Of a DNA stretch of 49,726 nt, positions 24,884-32,481 are shown piece after piece. The notes beneath the pieces are model-generated. The model was not told the DNA's origin. It was given only the letters and a program-made list of their open reading frames with translations, and ran no database searches. Source of the stretch: ZLKRG44 sp964555705 (lineage in GTDB: Bacteria; Planctomycetota; Phycisphaerae; Phycisphaerales; SM1A02); the NCBI GenBank assembly GCA_964555705.1, contig CAZKTN010000020.1, positions 1 through 49,726 of the forward strand. Direction: 5' to 3'. How positions within the stretch are numbered: position 1 is the first letter of the stretch; each line of letters begins with the position of its first letter. Both the position numbers and the translations under genes were made by a program.

Positions 24884-26370
24884 ACTTGACCATCCCTTCG
24901 TCGGCTTCCCGTGTGCTCGCGGCGCTCGCGTGCTTCGCCTGCGCCGGAGCGAACGCGCACGCAGGCGACGACCGCGATCGCATCATCCCCAGCGACATTG
25001 TGCTGAGGCTGTCGGACGGTACGTCGCTGCAGGCCGTCGTCGACGCGCTCGAGCCCCTTGCGCCGGGACTCGCGGCAGTCGAGCAGATCCCCGGACGCCC
25101 GATCCACCTGCTCCGATTCAAGTCGTCGGGCGCCGAGCCGCCGCCGGAGCTGGAACTCGCCATCGATGCGATGGTGAAGTCGGGCACGCTCGTGTGGGGC
25201 GAGTTCGGCTACGAGGCGGAGACCGGCGAGGGCCGCACCGACTCGCTCTGGGTGACGGGCGTGGGCATGGGCGATGCCACGTTTCGCGAGCAGTTCGCCG
25301 GCGATCTGCTTGGGCTCCCCGCCGCGCACACCATGGCGCGCGGCGCCGGCGTTGTCGTCGCGATCGTCGACAGCGGGCTCGCGACCGATCATCCTCTCGT
25401 CAGGAATCCCCTCGCGACAGGCATCGACCTGGTTGACGGCCTTCCCACCATGAGCGATCCGCTCGATGGCATCGACAACGACGGCGATGGCATCGCCGAC
25501 GAGATGGCCGGGCACGGCACGTTTGTGGCGAGCCTTGTTGGGTACACCGCACCTCATGCGACACTGCTCCCTATCCGGGTCCTCGACACGGAGGGAAGGA
25601 CGACCGTCTACCTCATGGCCAAGGGCATCGCTGCGGCGATCGATGGCGGCGCGCAGGTCATCAACATGAGCGTTGGCACCACGTACAACTCGGTGGCGCT
25701 TGAGGATCTCGCCGAGGAGGCCGAGGACGCCGGAATCACGCTCATCGCGTCGATCGGCAACCTCAACCGCATCGCCCCGGAGGAGTACCCGGCGGCAGCG
25801 AACGGATCCTTCGGCGTGGTGGCGACGAACCATGTCGACCAGCGCGCGGCATTCTCGAACTTTGGCACGTTCGCGGCGCTATCGGCGCCCGGTGCCGTAC
25901 TTTTCGAGGCAGGTGGCGCACCGAGCCCCTCGGCATCCGTACTCGGCGCTGTACCCGGCGGACAGGTTGGCGCATGGTCCGGAACGAGCTTCTCCACTGC
26001 GTTCGTCTCCGGCGCAGCGGCGCTCGTTCGCGGCCAGCATCCGGAGTGGCCCACAGCGGACGTGCCGATCGAGGACATCGCGGCAACCGTCATGGGGCGT
26101 CTGGCAATGTCTGCAACCCCGATCGACGAGATCAACCCTGGCTACGAGGCCATGCTGGGGGCCGGGCGGCTCTTCGTCGCTGGCGCGGTCGCGATGGGGC
26201 CGCCGGTGAATCCCGCCGACCTCGACGGCAGCGGGACTGTGGACGGCACCGACCTCACGGCACTCCTCGCGTCGTGGGGAACGTGTGCGCGGTGCCCAGC
26301 CGACATCGACGCAAGCGGCGAGGTTGACGGCAAGGACCTCACGGCGATGCTCGCAGCCTGGCCCCGCTGA
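24862..26370 (+). CDS. Exported subtilisin-like (S8) serine protease with dockerin-like tail
   Basis: A 502-residue secreted protease. It has a signal peptide (about 15-35, ASRVLAALACFACAGANAHA), then an inhibitor-like propeptide region (42-130) and the S8 domain with Asp170 (VVAIVDSGLATDH), His218 (MAGHGTFVASLVG), oxyanion Asn300 (IASIGNLN) and Ser376 (WSGTSFSTAFVSGAAAL), all intact. An Asp-rich insertion DGIDNDGDGIADE before the His is probably calcium-binding. The C-terminus holds two EF-hand-like dockerin units (DLDGSGTVDGTDLTALLASW, DIDASGEVDGKDLTAMLAAW). It starts inside the CHAT gene, so it is translated in the same operon. Confidence 0.95.
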   Translation: MRPLHALNLTIPSSASRVLAALACFACAGANAHAGDDRDRIIPSDIVLRLSDGTSLQAVVDALEPLAPGLAAVEQIPGRPIHLLRFKSSGAEPPPELELAIDAMVKSGTLVWGEFGYEAETGEGRTDSLWVTGVGMGDATFREQFAGDLLGLPAAHTMARGAGVVVAIVDSGLATDHPLVRNPLATGIDLVDGLPTMSDPLDGIDNDGDGIADEMAGHGTFVASLVGYTAPHATLLPIRVLDTEGRTTVYLMAKGIAAAIDGGAQVINMSVGTTYNSVALEDLAEEAEDAGITLIASIGNLNRIAPEEYPAAANGSFGVVATNHVDQRAAFSNFGTFAALSAPGAVLFEAGGAPSPSASVLGAVPGGQVGAWSGTSFSTAFVSGAAALVRGQHPEWPTADVPIEDIAATVMGRLAMSATPIDEINPGYEAMLGAGRLFVAGAVAMGPPVNPADLDGSGTVDGTDLTALLASWGTCARCPADIDASGEVDGKDLTAMLAAWPR

Positions 26371-26382
26371 GCCAACACAGCG

Positions 26383-26733
26383 TCACGGATGCCGCACGAT
26401 CGCGATGATCGTGATTTCGCCGGGATCAGGCCCGTAGCACCAGAACACGCGGTAGGCGCCAGGAGTCTGGTTCTGCGCATACGCCTCGAACACCTTTCTC
26501 CGTCGATCGAATGGGCTTTCGATGGACGAGTACTCATGCGTTCGGAGTCCGGGATGACGCGGGTCCGCAAGGAGCAGGCGGATGCACTTCTCGAGTTGCT
26601 TGAACAGCCCCTCGGCCAGGCTGGACTTGGACCGCTTGCGCCGCTCACGGTTTCGGGCTGACGCGCGCGCTGCGGCCTCAAGCCCACGGAATGCCGATTC
26701 GGCCTCCTCCGTCCATCGGCAACGGAACGGCAT
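26383..26733 (-). CDS. RelE/ParE-superfamily toxin
   Basis: A 116-residue basic protein. The C-terminal YRVFWCYGPDPGEITIIAIV and the central FKQLEKCIRLLLADPRHPGL resemble the RelE/ParE toxin fold (helix pair then beta-sheet). It is slightly long for the family because of an Arg/Lys-rich region at 25-40. The ATG at 26733 shares one base with the antitoxin stop (TGATG), indicating coupled translation. Whether it cuts mRNA or inhibits gyrase cannot be told. The gap to the subtilase stop is 12 bases, convergent. Confidence 0.78.
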   Translation of the reverse strand: MPFRCRWTEEAESAFRGLEAAARASARNRERRKRSKSSLAEGLFKQLEKCIRLLLADPRHPGLRTHEYSSIESPFDRRRKVFEAYAQNQTPGAYRVFWCYGPDPGEITIIAIVRHP

Positions 26734-27020
26734 CAATCATCCTTCAGTCGCTTGGTGGGCCTTCGCGCGGCCTCCAACTTCGGCGGGTTACGCGAGAAGG
26801 ACTTGGCCTTCGCCTGGGAGAGGCCGCGTCGGAGGGATGCCAGCGCCTCCGCATCGGAGTACAGCCACGCCTCTGTCTCCGGAACCACTCGCGCAAGGCG
26901 CACCACCAGCTCGTCGCCACGCTGCTCCACGATGACGGTGCGGTTCTTGAACCCCTCGCCAAGCGTGAGCCGCCCCTTTGAGTCGGTGTTCCGTGTGCTG
27001 ATCTGGTCGGACTTGGCCAT
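26733..27020 (-). CDS. AbrB/MazE-type antitoxin
   Basis: A 95-residue protein with an N-terminal swapped-hairpin DNA-binding core (NTDSKGRLTLGEGFKNRTVI, then VEQRGDELVVRLARV) and a basic C-terminal half likely to wrap the toxin. The ATG at 27020 lies only 6 bases after a minus-10-like hexamer and has no ribosome site, so the mRNA may be leaderless. It precedes the toxin, the classical order. Pairing an AbrB-fold antitoxin with a RelE-type toxin is a hybrid combination. Confidence 0.78.
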   Translation of the reverse strand: MAKSDQISTRNTDSKGRLTLGEGFKNRTVIVEQRGDELVVRLARVVPETEAWLYSDAEALASLRRGLSQAKAKSFSRNPPKLEAARRPTKRLKDD

Positions 27021-27026
27021 ACCGTC

Positions 27027-27055
27027 AGTATGTCCCACTTTCCCACTGTGGGCAA
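27027..27055 (-). promoter_or_regulatory. Toxin-antitoxin promoter with internal operator palindrome
   Basis: On the minus strand TTGCCC (27050-27055), a 17-base spacer and CATACT (27027-27032) form a plausible housekeeping promoter. The spacer region contains CCCAC-A-GTGGG (27042-27052), a perfect inverted repeat, and a further GTGGG half-site (27034-27038) eight bases on. Initiation 7 bases after the minus 10 would fall on the A of the antitoxin ATG. Confidence 0.55.
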
Positions 27056-27242
27056 GTCGCACCATGAGGACCTGGCGACATGTGACGCACTGTCGAGCTC
27101 TCCGTACCGCGTCGGGCGCGGGCGATCGCCTGCCCCTGCGAGTTGCCCGACTGCCGAGTGCCATTGCACGAGGCAGGAGGGAGTGTCTGAGCAGGGGCAG
27201 GTTGTCGCCCGCACACCGAAGCAGCCGGCGATGAAAGCGCGC
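27056..27242. other. Non-coding stretch between purM and the toxin-antitoxin pair
   Basis: The rest of the longest gene-free stretch in the window. I see no credible gene. It holds a perfect 11-bp inverted repeat CCTGCCCCTGC (27129-27139) / GCAGGGGCAGG (27191-27201). A 7-bp pair GTCGGGC (27111-27117) / GCCCGAC (27145-27151) crosses it. There is also the palindrome GGCGATCGCC (27121-27130). The two pairings are mutually exclusive or pseudoknotted. No T-run supports an intrinsic terminator for purM. Confidence 0.5.
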
Positions 27243-28334
27243 CTACGCCCAGCGCACGTCGCCGCGGCCCTTCTCGATGCGGCCGATGACGTGCGGCACC
27301 TCGCCGTACTTGCGCAGCTTCGCGATCACGCCGTCGGCGAAGTCGGGCCGCACGATCAGCGTGTAGCCGATGCCCATGTTGAAGACGCGGAACATCTCCT
27401 CCGTGTCCACGCCGCCGTGCTTCTGCAGGAAGGGGAACACCGGGTGCGGCGTCCACGACGCGCGGTCGATCACCGCGTCGAGCGTCTCAGGCAGCGCGCG
27501 GCACACGTTGCCGGGCAGCCCGCCGCCGGTGATGTGCGCCATGCCGCTCACCACGCGCTTCCTCTTGTAGCTCGCGAGCAGCCGCACGATCGGCTTCGCG
27601 TAGATGCGCGTGGGCTCGAGCAGGACCTTCCACAGCGGCTCCTTGCCCCACGCTGCGCCAAGCTCGGGATAGGCGCGGTCAAGATCGAGCTTCGCATCCG
27701 CCACGATGCGCCGCACCAGCGTGTACCCGTTCGAGTGGACGCCTGAGCTCTCGAGGCCGATCACCACATCGCCCTTCTTCACGCGCATCGGGTCGATCGC
27801 GCGGTCAAGCTCGACGACGCCCACGCAGAACCCGGCGATGTCGAAGTCCCCTGGCCTGTAGATGCCGGGCATCTCCGCGCACTCGCCGCCGATGAGCGCG
27901 CAACCCGCGATCTCGCACCCGCGCGCGACTCCCTCGATCATCGAGGTCGTGTCGTTGGGATCGAGCTTCGACAGCCCGAGGTAGTCAAGGAAGATCAGCG
28001 GCTCCGCGCCCTGCACGATGAGGTCGTTGACGTTCATCGCAACGCAGTCGATGCCCACCGTGTCGAAGATGCGCCGCTCCGCCGCGAGCATCACCTTCGT
28101 GCCCACGCCGTCGGTGCACGCGACGAGCACAGGGTCCTTGTAGTTGCGCTTGAAGAGCTTCTCGTTGAAGTCGAGGCGGAACATTCCCGCGAATCCGCCA
28201 TGACGGCCGAGCACTCGCGGCCCGTACGTGCGCCTCAGGATCGGCTTGATCCGGTCGACGACCGCGTCGCCTGCGTCGATGTCGACGCCTGCATCCTTGT
28301 AGGTCAGGCCCTTGGTGCGCGAGGCGGTGCTCAT
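27243..28334 (-). CDS. purM: Phosphoribosylformylglycinamidine cyclo-ligase (AIR synthetase)
   Basis: PurM closes the imidazole ring in purine synthesis, using ATP. The 363-residue product starts TKGLTYKDAGVDIDAGDAVV, the family signature, and has DPVLVACTDGVGTKVMLA, AMNVNDLIVQGAEPLIFLDY, LIGGECAEMPGIYR, GLESSGVHSNGYTLVR and the late AHITGGGLPGNVCRALP. Length is normal. No other pur gene is adjacent. It diverges from sucD with 64 bases between; a TATCTT lies 10 bases before the sucD ATG. Confidence 0.97.
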   Translation of the reverse strand: MSTASRTKGLTYKDAGVDIDAGDAVVDRIKPILRRTYGPRVLGRHGGFAGMFRLDFNEKLFKRNYKDPVLVACTDGVGTKVMLAAERRIFDTVGIDCVAMNVNDLIVQGAEPLIFLDYLGLSKLDPNDTTSMIEGVARGCEIAGCALIGGECAEMPGIYRPGDFDIAGFCVGVVELDRAIDPMRVKKGDVVIGLESSGVHSNGYTLVRRIVADAKLDLDRAYPELGAAWGKEPLWKVLLEPTRIYAKPIVRLLASYKRKRVVSGMAHITGGGLPGNVCRALPETLDAVIDRASWTPHPVFPFLQKHGGVDTEEMFRVFNMGIGYTLIVRPDFADGVIAKLRKYGEVPHVIGRIEKGRGDVRWA

Positions 28335-28398
28335 CGCGCCATTTCAAGCGAAGCGGAGCCGGCACGCAACACGCCGCTGCTGCTATCTTTAGCGACCC

Positions 28399-29331
28399 AT
28401 GTCAATCCTCGTTGACGGCAACACTCGGGTCATCTGCCAGGGCATCACCGGCGCCGCGGGCGCATTCCACACCAAGGGATGCCTCGACTACGGCACGCGC
28501 ATGGTCGGCGGCACCACGCCCGGCAAGGGCGGCCAGAAGGACGCGAACGGGCTCCCCATCTTCGAGACCGTCGCGCAGGCTGTCGAGGCCACCGGCGCCA
28601 CCGCGAGCATGATCTTCGTGCCGCCGCCCTTCGCGGGCGACGCGATCTGCGAGGCCGCCGACGCCGGCATCCGCACCATCTGCGCGATCACCGAGGGCAT
28701 CCCCGTGCAGGACATGGTGCGCGTGCGCGCGCACATCGACGCAAACCCTGGCGTCACGCTCATTGGCCCCAACTGCCCCGGCGTCATCACGCCCGGCCGC
28801 AAGGTCGGCGAGGGCAAGTGGGAAGGCGGATGCAAGATCGGCATCATGCCTGGCTACATCCACATGCACAAGGCCGATGCGCCCACGCGCAAGGCCGTGG
28901 GCATCGTCAGCCGCTCGGGCACGCTCACCTACGAGGCGGTGTGGCAGTGCTCGCAGCGCGGCATCGGGCAGAGCTCGTGCGTCGGCATCGGCGGCGACCC
29001 GATCAAGGGAGTCGACTTCATCGATGTCATCGAGATGTTCAACGCGGACCCGGAGACGGATGCGGTGATCATGATCGGCGAGATCGGCGGCAGCGCGGAG
29101 ACCGAGGCAGGCCGCTGGATCCGCGACAACATGAACAAGCCCGTCGTCGCGTTCATCGCAGGCCGCACCGCGCCTAAGGGCCGCCGCATGGGCCACGCGG
29201 GCGCGATCGTCGGCGGCGCCGACGACACCGCGCAGGCCAAGATCGATGCGCTGCGCGCCTGCGGAGTGCAGGTTGCGGAGAGCCCGGCGGACCTCGGGGA
29301 CATGGCGTGCAAGGCGCTGAAGCTCTGCTGA
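28399..29331 (+). CDS. sucD: Succinyl-CoA synthetase subunit alpha
   Basis: SucD carries the phosphohistidine and CoA site of succinyl-CoA synthetase in the TCA cycle. The 310-residue product has VICQGITGAAGAFHTKGCLD, GGTTPGKGG, LIGPNCPGVITPG, VSRSGTLTYEAV, GIGGDPIKGVDFID, GEIGGSAETEA and the active-site His266 in GRRMGHAGAIVGG. It is about 20 residues longer than usual because of two insertions on either side of CKIGIMPGYIH (RKVGEGKWEGG and MHKADAPTR). sucC is not adjacent. Confidence 0.96.
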   Translation: MSILVDGNTRVICQGITGAAGAFHTKGCLDYGTRMVGGTTPGKGGQKDANGLPIFETVAQAVEATGATASMIFVPPPFAGDAICEAADAGIRTICAITEGIPVQDMVRVRAHIDANPGVTLIGPNCPGVITPGRKVGEGKWEGGCKIGIMPGYIHMHKADAPTRKAVGIVSRSGTLTYEAVWQCSQRGIGQSSCVGIGGDPIKGVDFIDVIEMFNADPETDAVIMIGEIGGSAETEAGRWIRDNMNKPVVAFIAGRTAPKGRRMGHAGAIVGGADDTAQAKIDALRACGVQVAESPADLGDMACKALKLC

Positions 29332-29336
29332 AGCAA

Positions 29337-30389
29337 GTGCCGGCGCGGTTCCGCGCCGCCGCGCGTGCCTCGTGCGCGCTGCTTCTCATCTCACTGGCAT
29401 GCTCGATCGCGTCCGCTGCCTGCCCGCAGGGTGGGGACGGGGCTGCACTGGGCACATCCCCATCGCCGCAGCCATCGCCTGCTGCGAGCGCCAGCGAGGC
29501 GACCGCCACCGCAGCGGCGTCAGACCCGACTGTCGCTCCACACGCCAGCGCCGACACGCTCTTCAGCCGACCGGTCGTGATCGGCGCAAGCGCATCGGAT
29601 GGGTTTGGGCTCTCGGTGCGCGAGCATGGCGCGAAGCCAGGCGACGGGGTCTCTGTGTCGCTCGCCGACATCCTCCGTGTGGGCCTCAATGGCCGGCACC
29701 CTGTCGAGGGCTACGCATCGAGCATGGTCTTCGTGAACCCGGGCCCGATCCTTGCCGGCGAGATGGACCGCGCGCTGCGCCAGTCGCCCTCGATCGTGAT
29801 CGGCATCGACTATCTCTTCTGGTACGTCTACGGCACGAAGGATGCCCTGGGCGCGCCGATGCGCACAGCCGACGAGCGACTCGCGAACCTTGAGCGCGGA
29901 CTCGCGCAGGCCGACCGCGCGCTATCGCGAGGCATCCCGGTGATCGTCGGCGACATACCCGACATGAAGGCGGCCATCGGCAAGATGCTCAGCCGCGCGC
30001 AGGTGCCCGACCCTGCCACGCTCGATGCCGTCAACTCGCGCATCCGCGAGTGGGCGCAGTCGCGTCCGGGCGCACGCGTGTTTGGCCTTCGCGAGAGCGT
30101 GATGTCGATCAACACGAACGGGTCGATGCGCGCAGGCGGCACCGAATGGAGCGTCGACGATCACGGCCCCCTGCTGCTTCGCGACGAGCTTCACCCGTCA
30201 TTCACTGGCCTCGTCGCCGTCGCAAGCTCCGTCATCGAATCCGCCGCGACACTGCTCCCGCAGGAGTCACGCGCCGCCTTCGAGGCCTCATTCGACCTCG
30301 ACCCGATGATGGTGAGGCGGCGCCTGCTCGACGAGAGCGCGCGCGAACGCGAAGCCGTACGTTCGCGCAAGACTGCGGACGTGCGCTGA
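29337..30389 (+). CDS. Exported SGNH/GDSL-type hydrolase-like protein
   Basis: A 350-residue exported protein. The start at GTG 29337, five bases after sucD, gives a clean signal peptide (RAAARASCALLLISLACSIA); GTG 29307 inside sucD is an alternative. A Ser/Pro/Ala linker follows. VVIGASASDGFG fits block I of SGNH hydrolases with the nucleophile Ser, and LLLRDELHPSFTGLVAVA fits block V with Asp and His. The middle (PSIVIGIDYLFWYVYGTKDA, GIPVIVGDIPDM) is compatible with the flavodoxin-like fold. The substrate is unknown. Confidence 0.75.
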   Translation: MPARFRAAARASCALLLISLACSIASAACPQGGDGAALGTSPSPQPSPAASASEATATAAASDPTVAPHASADTLFSRPVVIGASASDGFGLSVREHGAKPGDGVSVSLADILRVGLNGRHPVEGYASSMVFVNPGPILAGEMDRALRQSPSIVIGIDYLFWYVYGTKDALGAPMRTADERLANLERGLAQADRALSRGIPVIVGDIPDMKAAIGKMLSRAQVPDPATLDAVNSRIREWAQSRPGARVFGLRESVMSINTNGSMRAGGTEWSVDDHGPLLLRDELHPSFTGLVAVASSVIESAATLLPQESRAAFEASFDLDPMMVRRRLLDESAREREAVRSRKTADVR

Positions 30390-30393
30390 TCGC

Positions 30394-32481
30394 TCAGCCC
30401 TGCAGCAGCTTGTTCAGCTCGGCCTTGACCTCGTTGTCGCTCGTGCGCGTTCGCCAGAGCGTGACGGCCTCGATCCACTTGTCACGCACGCCCGCCCGCT
30501 CCATCGCTCCCTGCAGCGGGATCAGGTCGACGTAGGGGCGCCTCTCGCGCACCTGCGTCGCGAACCACTCGAGCGTCGCCGCATCGCGCAGCGACGGCAG
30601 CGTCGGCGTCCAGAGCTGCCACAGCATGTCGCGATCGCGAAGCGTCGCCTTGCCCGCGGGCATCGCACGCATTGCCGCCACCACGCCATCGGCATCCTGC
30701 GCGCGGAAAAGCGGCCCCATCGCATCTGGCGCGCACTCCGCGGCAGCGCCCTTGCTGAGCGCCACTGCCCACACCTGGGCGGCCATCGCATCGTCGCCCG
30801 CAAGCACCAGCGCACGCAGCGCGCGCGCGTAGTCCGCCGCCGCGCCCGAGGACTGCGCAGCCACAAGCGCATCGCGCGCCACACCCTTGAGCTCCATCTC
30901 GCCGCGCGCCGCGTCGGGACCCGCAGGCTTCACCCTCTTCGGGCGCTCGCGCTTGGGGCCCAGCGTGGTCATCAGCGGATCGCCGATCACCGTCACGCGC
31001 CACAGCGCATCCATCGGGCCGTCGGTCCAGCGCGCGCACCACCCGAAGGGCACAAGGTTGACGAAGCGCTCCGTGAACAGCACGGGCGGCACGAACGCCG
31101 ACAGGAAAGGCTCCCACACGCTGCCCACATACGCGTACACGCCGTGGTCAAGCCACCGACCACCGACGGTGTCGACCACCTCAGGCGACCCGAGGCTCCA
31201 CGAGTGGATGAACTGCATCGCCAGCGGGCGGTTCGCGATCGGCACCTGCTCGGGCCGCATGCGCGTCTTGCTCCAGAGCTCGAAGAAGTCGACGTTGCCC
31301 GACGAGTTCACGAGAAGCACGTCAGGCCTGATGCCGCCCATGGCCATGTTGATCCATGCTGCGCCGGTCGCCTGCGGTCCGTCGATGAGCGTGACCTCCA
31401 GGCCCGCCTGCTTGAACAGTTCCACCGCATCGCCCATCCCGTAGCGGCCCCACTGCCCGTCGGATGGGTAGCTGTTGAAGCAGAGCGCCGACGTGCGGTC
31501 CAGGAACAGCGCGCTCATCGCCATGTACGCGCTGCGCGTCGAGTCCCCGAAGATCCATCCTGCCACGCCCCACCGCGAGCCGTCGGCGTTGCGGCACAGC
31601 GCATCAGTCAGCGACACCGCCTCATCGGGCTTGACGCTCGCACCCTCGGGAAGCTTGAACCGCGCACCTGGCGGCACGATCGCACGTCCGCTCGCGGTGC
31701 GGCACAGCGTGACGGCATCGACAGCATCGCCGAGCTTCGGCCACGACAGCCCCGTCGCCGCCACGGCCCGCTCGATCGTGTCCGACAGCTCCACCACTGT
31801 TGCGGCCGGCATCGACGACCATGGCGCGCCCAGATCACGGTCGATCCACCCGATGGGCTGGCCGTGCGCTGCCGCAAGCGCCACCGCCGCAGTCCACGCT
31901 GGATCGCCCATCGACGCGAAGACCATGCCGCAGGGCTCGAAGCCCACGGCCTTGAAGGCCTGCAGCGGCGGCAGCGTGCTCGGCTCCGTGGGCGCCACCA
32001 TTGCCGTGCCCGTCGGTGCAGCCGAGGGATCTGACATCCCACCTTGCGGCGGACGCCACGCGTTCGAGATCGCCTGCGCCACCGCAGCCTGCTGCGATGC
32101 GCGGTCTGCAGGAAGCGGTGCCGCCGCCGAGCGCCTCACCACGCTCTCCGGACCGAACGCGCGCACGAACATCGGGGTGAAGAAGTTGTCCTCGATGAGC
32201 ACCGGCCAGCGGCCGGCGAGCGACCAGCGCGAGATCTCGTCGAGGTACGTCGCCTCATCAGGCACGATCACCACCCGGTTGACGACCGGCACCCGCATCG
32301 GCACCTGCACCACGCGCAGCCCGAGCGTGATGGGCCATGGGATCTGCTGCGCGCCCGGCGGCACCTGCTGCCCTGCCGGTGCACTGCCCACCGGAGGAGG
32401 TGCCGCTGAACCTGCGCCGGCCGGCGCCGCTGGGGCCTGCGCGAGTGCGATTACGGCGGCAAGGAGGGTCGGTGTGATCAT
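30394..32481 (-). CDS. Large exported protein of unknown function
   Basis: A 695-residue protein I cannot assign. It has a short N-terminal signal (MITPTLLAAVIALAQA) and a Pro/Ala-rich linker (17-45). A globular body follows with VNRVVIVPDEATYLDEISRW, RWPVLIEDNFFTPMFVRAFG, WGVAGWIFGDSTRSAYMAMS, IRPDVLLVNSSGNVDFFELW and YAYVGSVWEPFLSAF followed by VIGDPLMTTLGP. The late image-like pattern (unit with name check, display and GDP) faintly recalls gingipain-type C25 peptidases but is too weak to name. The last 150 residues are helical. It converges on the SGNH-type gene and is separated by only a few bases from glpD. Confidence 0.7.
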   Translation of the reverse strand: MITPTLLAAVIALAQAPAAPAGAGSAAPPPVGSAPAGQQVPPGAQQIPWPITLGLRVVQVPMRVPVVNRVVIVPDEATYLDEISRWSLAGRWPVLIEDNFFTPMFVRAFGPESVVRRSAAAPLPADRASQQAAVAQAISNAWRPPQGGMSDPSAAPTGTAMVAPTEPSTLPPLQAFKAVGFEPCGMVFASMGDPAWTAAVALAAAHGQPIGWIDRDLGAPWSSMPAATVVELSDTIERAVAATGLSWPKLGDAVDAVTLCRTASGRAIVPPGARFKLPEGASVKPDEAVSLTDALCRNADGSRWGVAGWIFGDSTRSAYMAMSALFLDRTSALCFNSYPSDGQWGRYGMGDAVELFKQAGLEVTLIDGPQATGAAWINMAMGGIRPDVLLVNSSGNVDFFELWSKTRMRPEQVPIANRPLAMQFIHSWSLGSPEVVDTVGGRWLDHGVYAYVGSVWEPFLSAFVPPVLFTERFVNLVPFGWCARWTDGPMDALWRVTVIGDPLMTTLGPKRERPKRVKPAGPDAARGEMELKGVARDALVAAQSSGAAADYARALRALVLAGDDAMAAQVWAVALSKGAAAECAPDAMGPLFRAQDADGVVAAMRAMPAGKATLRDRDMLWQLWTPTLPSLRDAATLEWFATQVRERRPYVDLIPLQGAMERAGVRDKWIEAVTLWRTRTSDNEVKAELNKLLQG

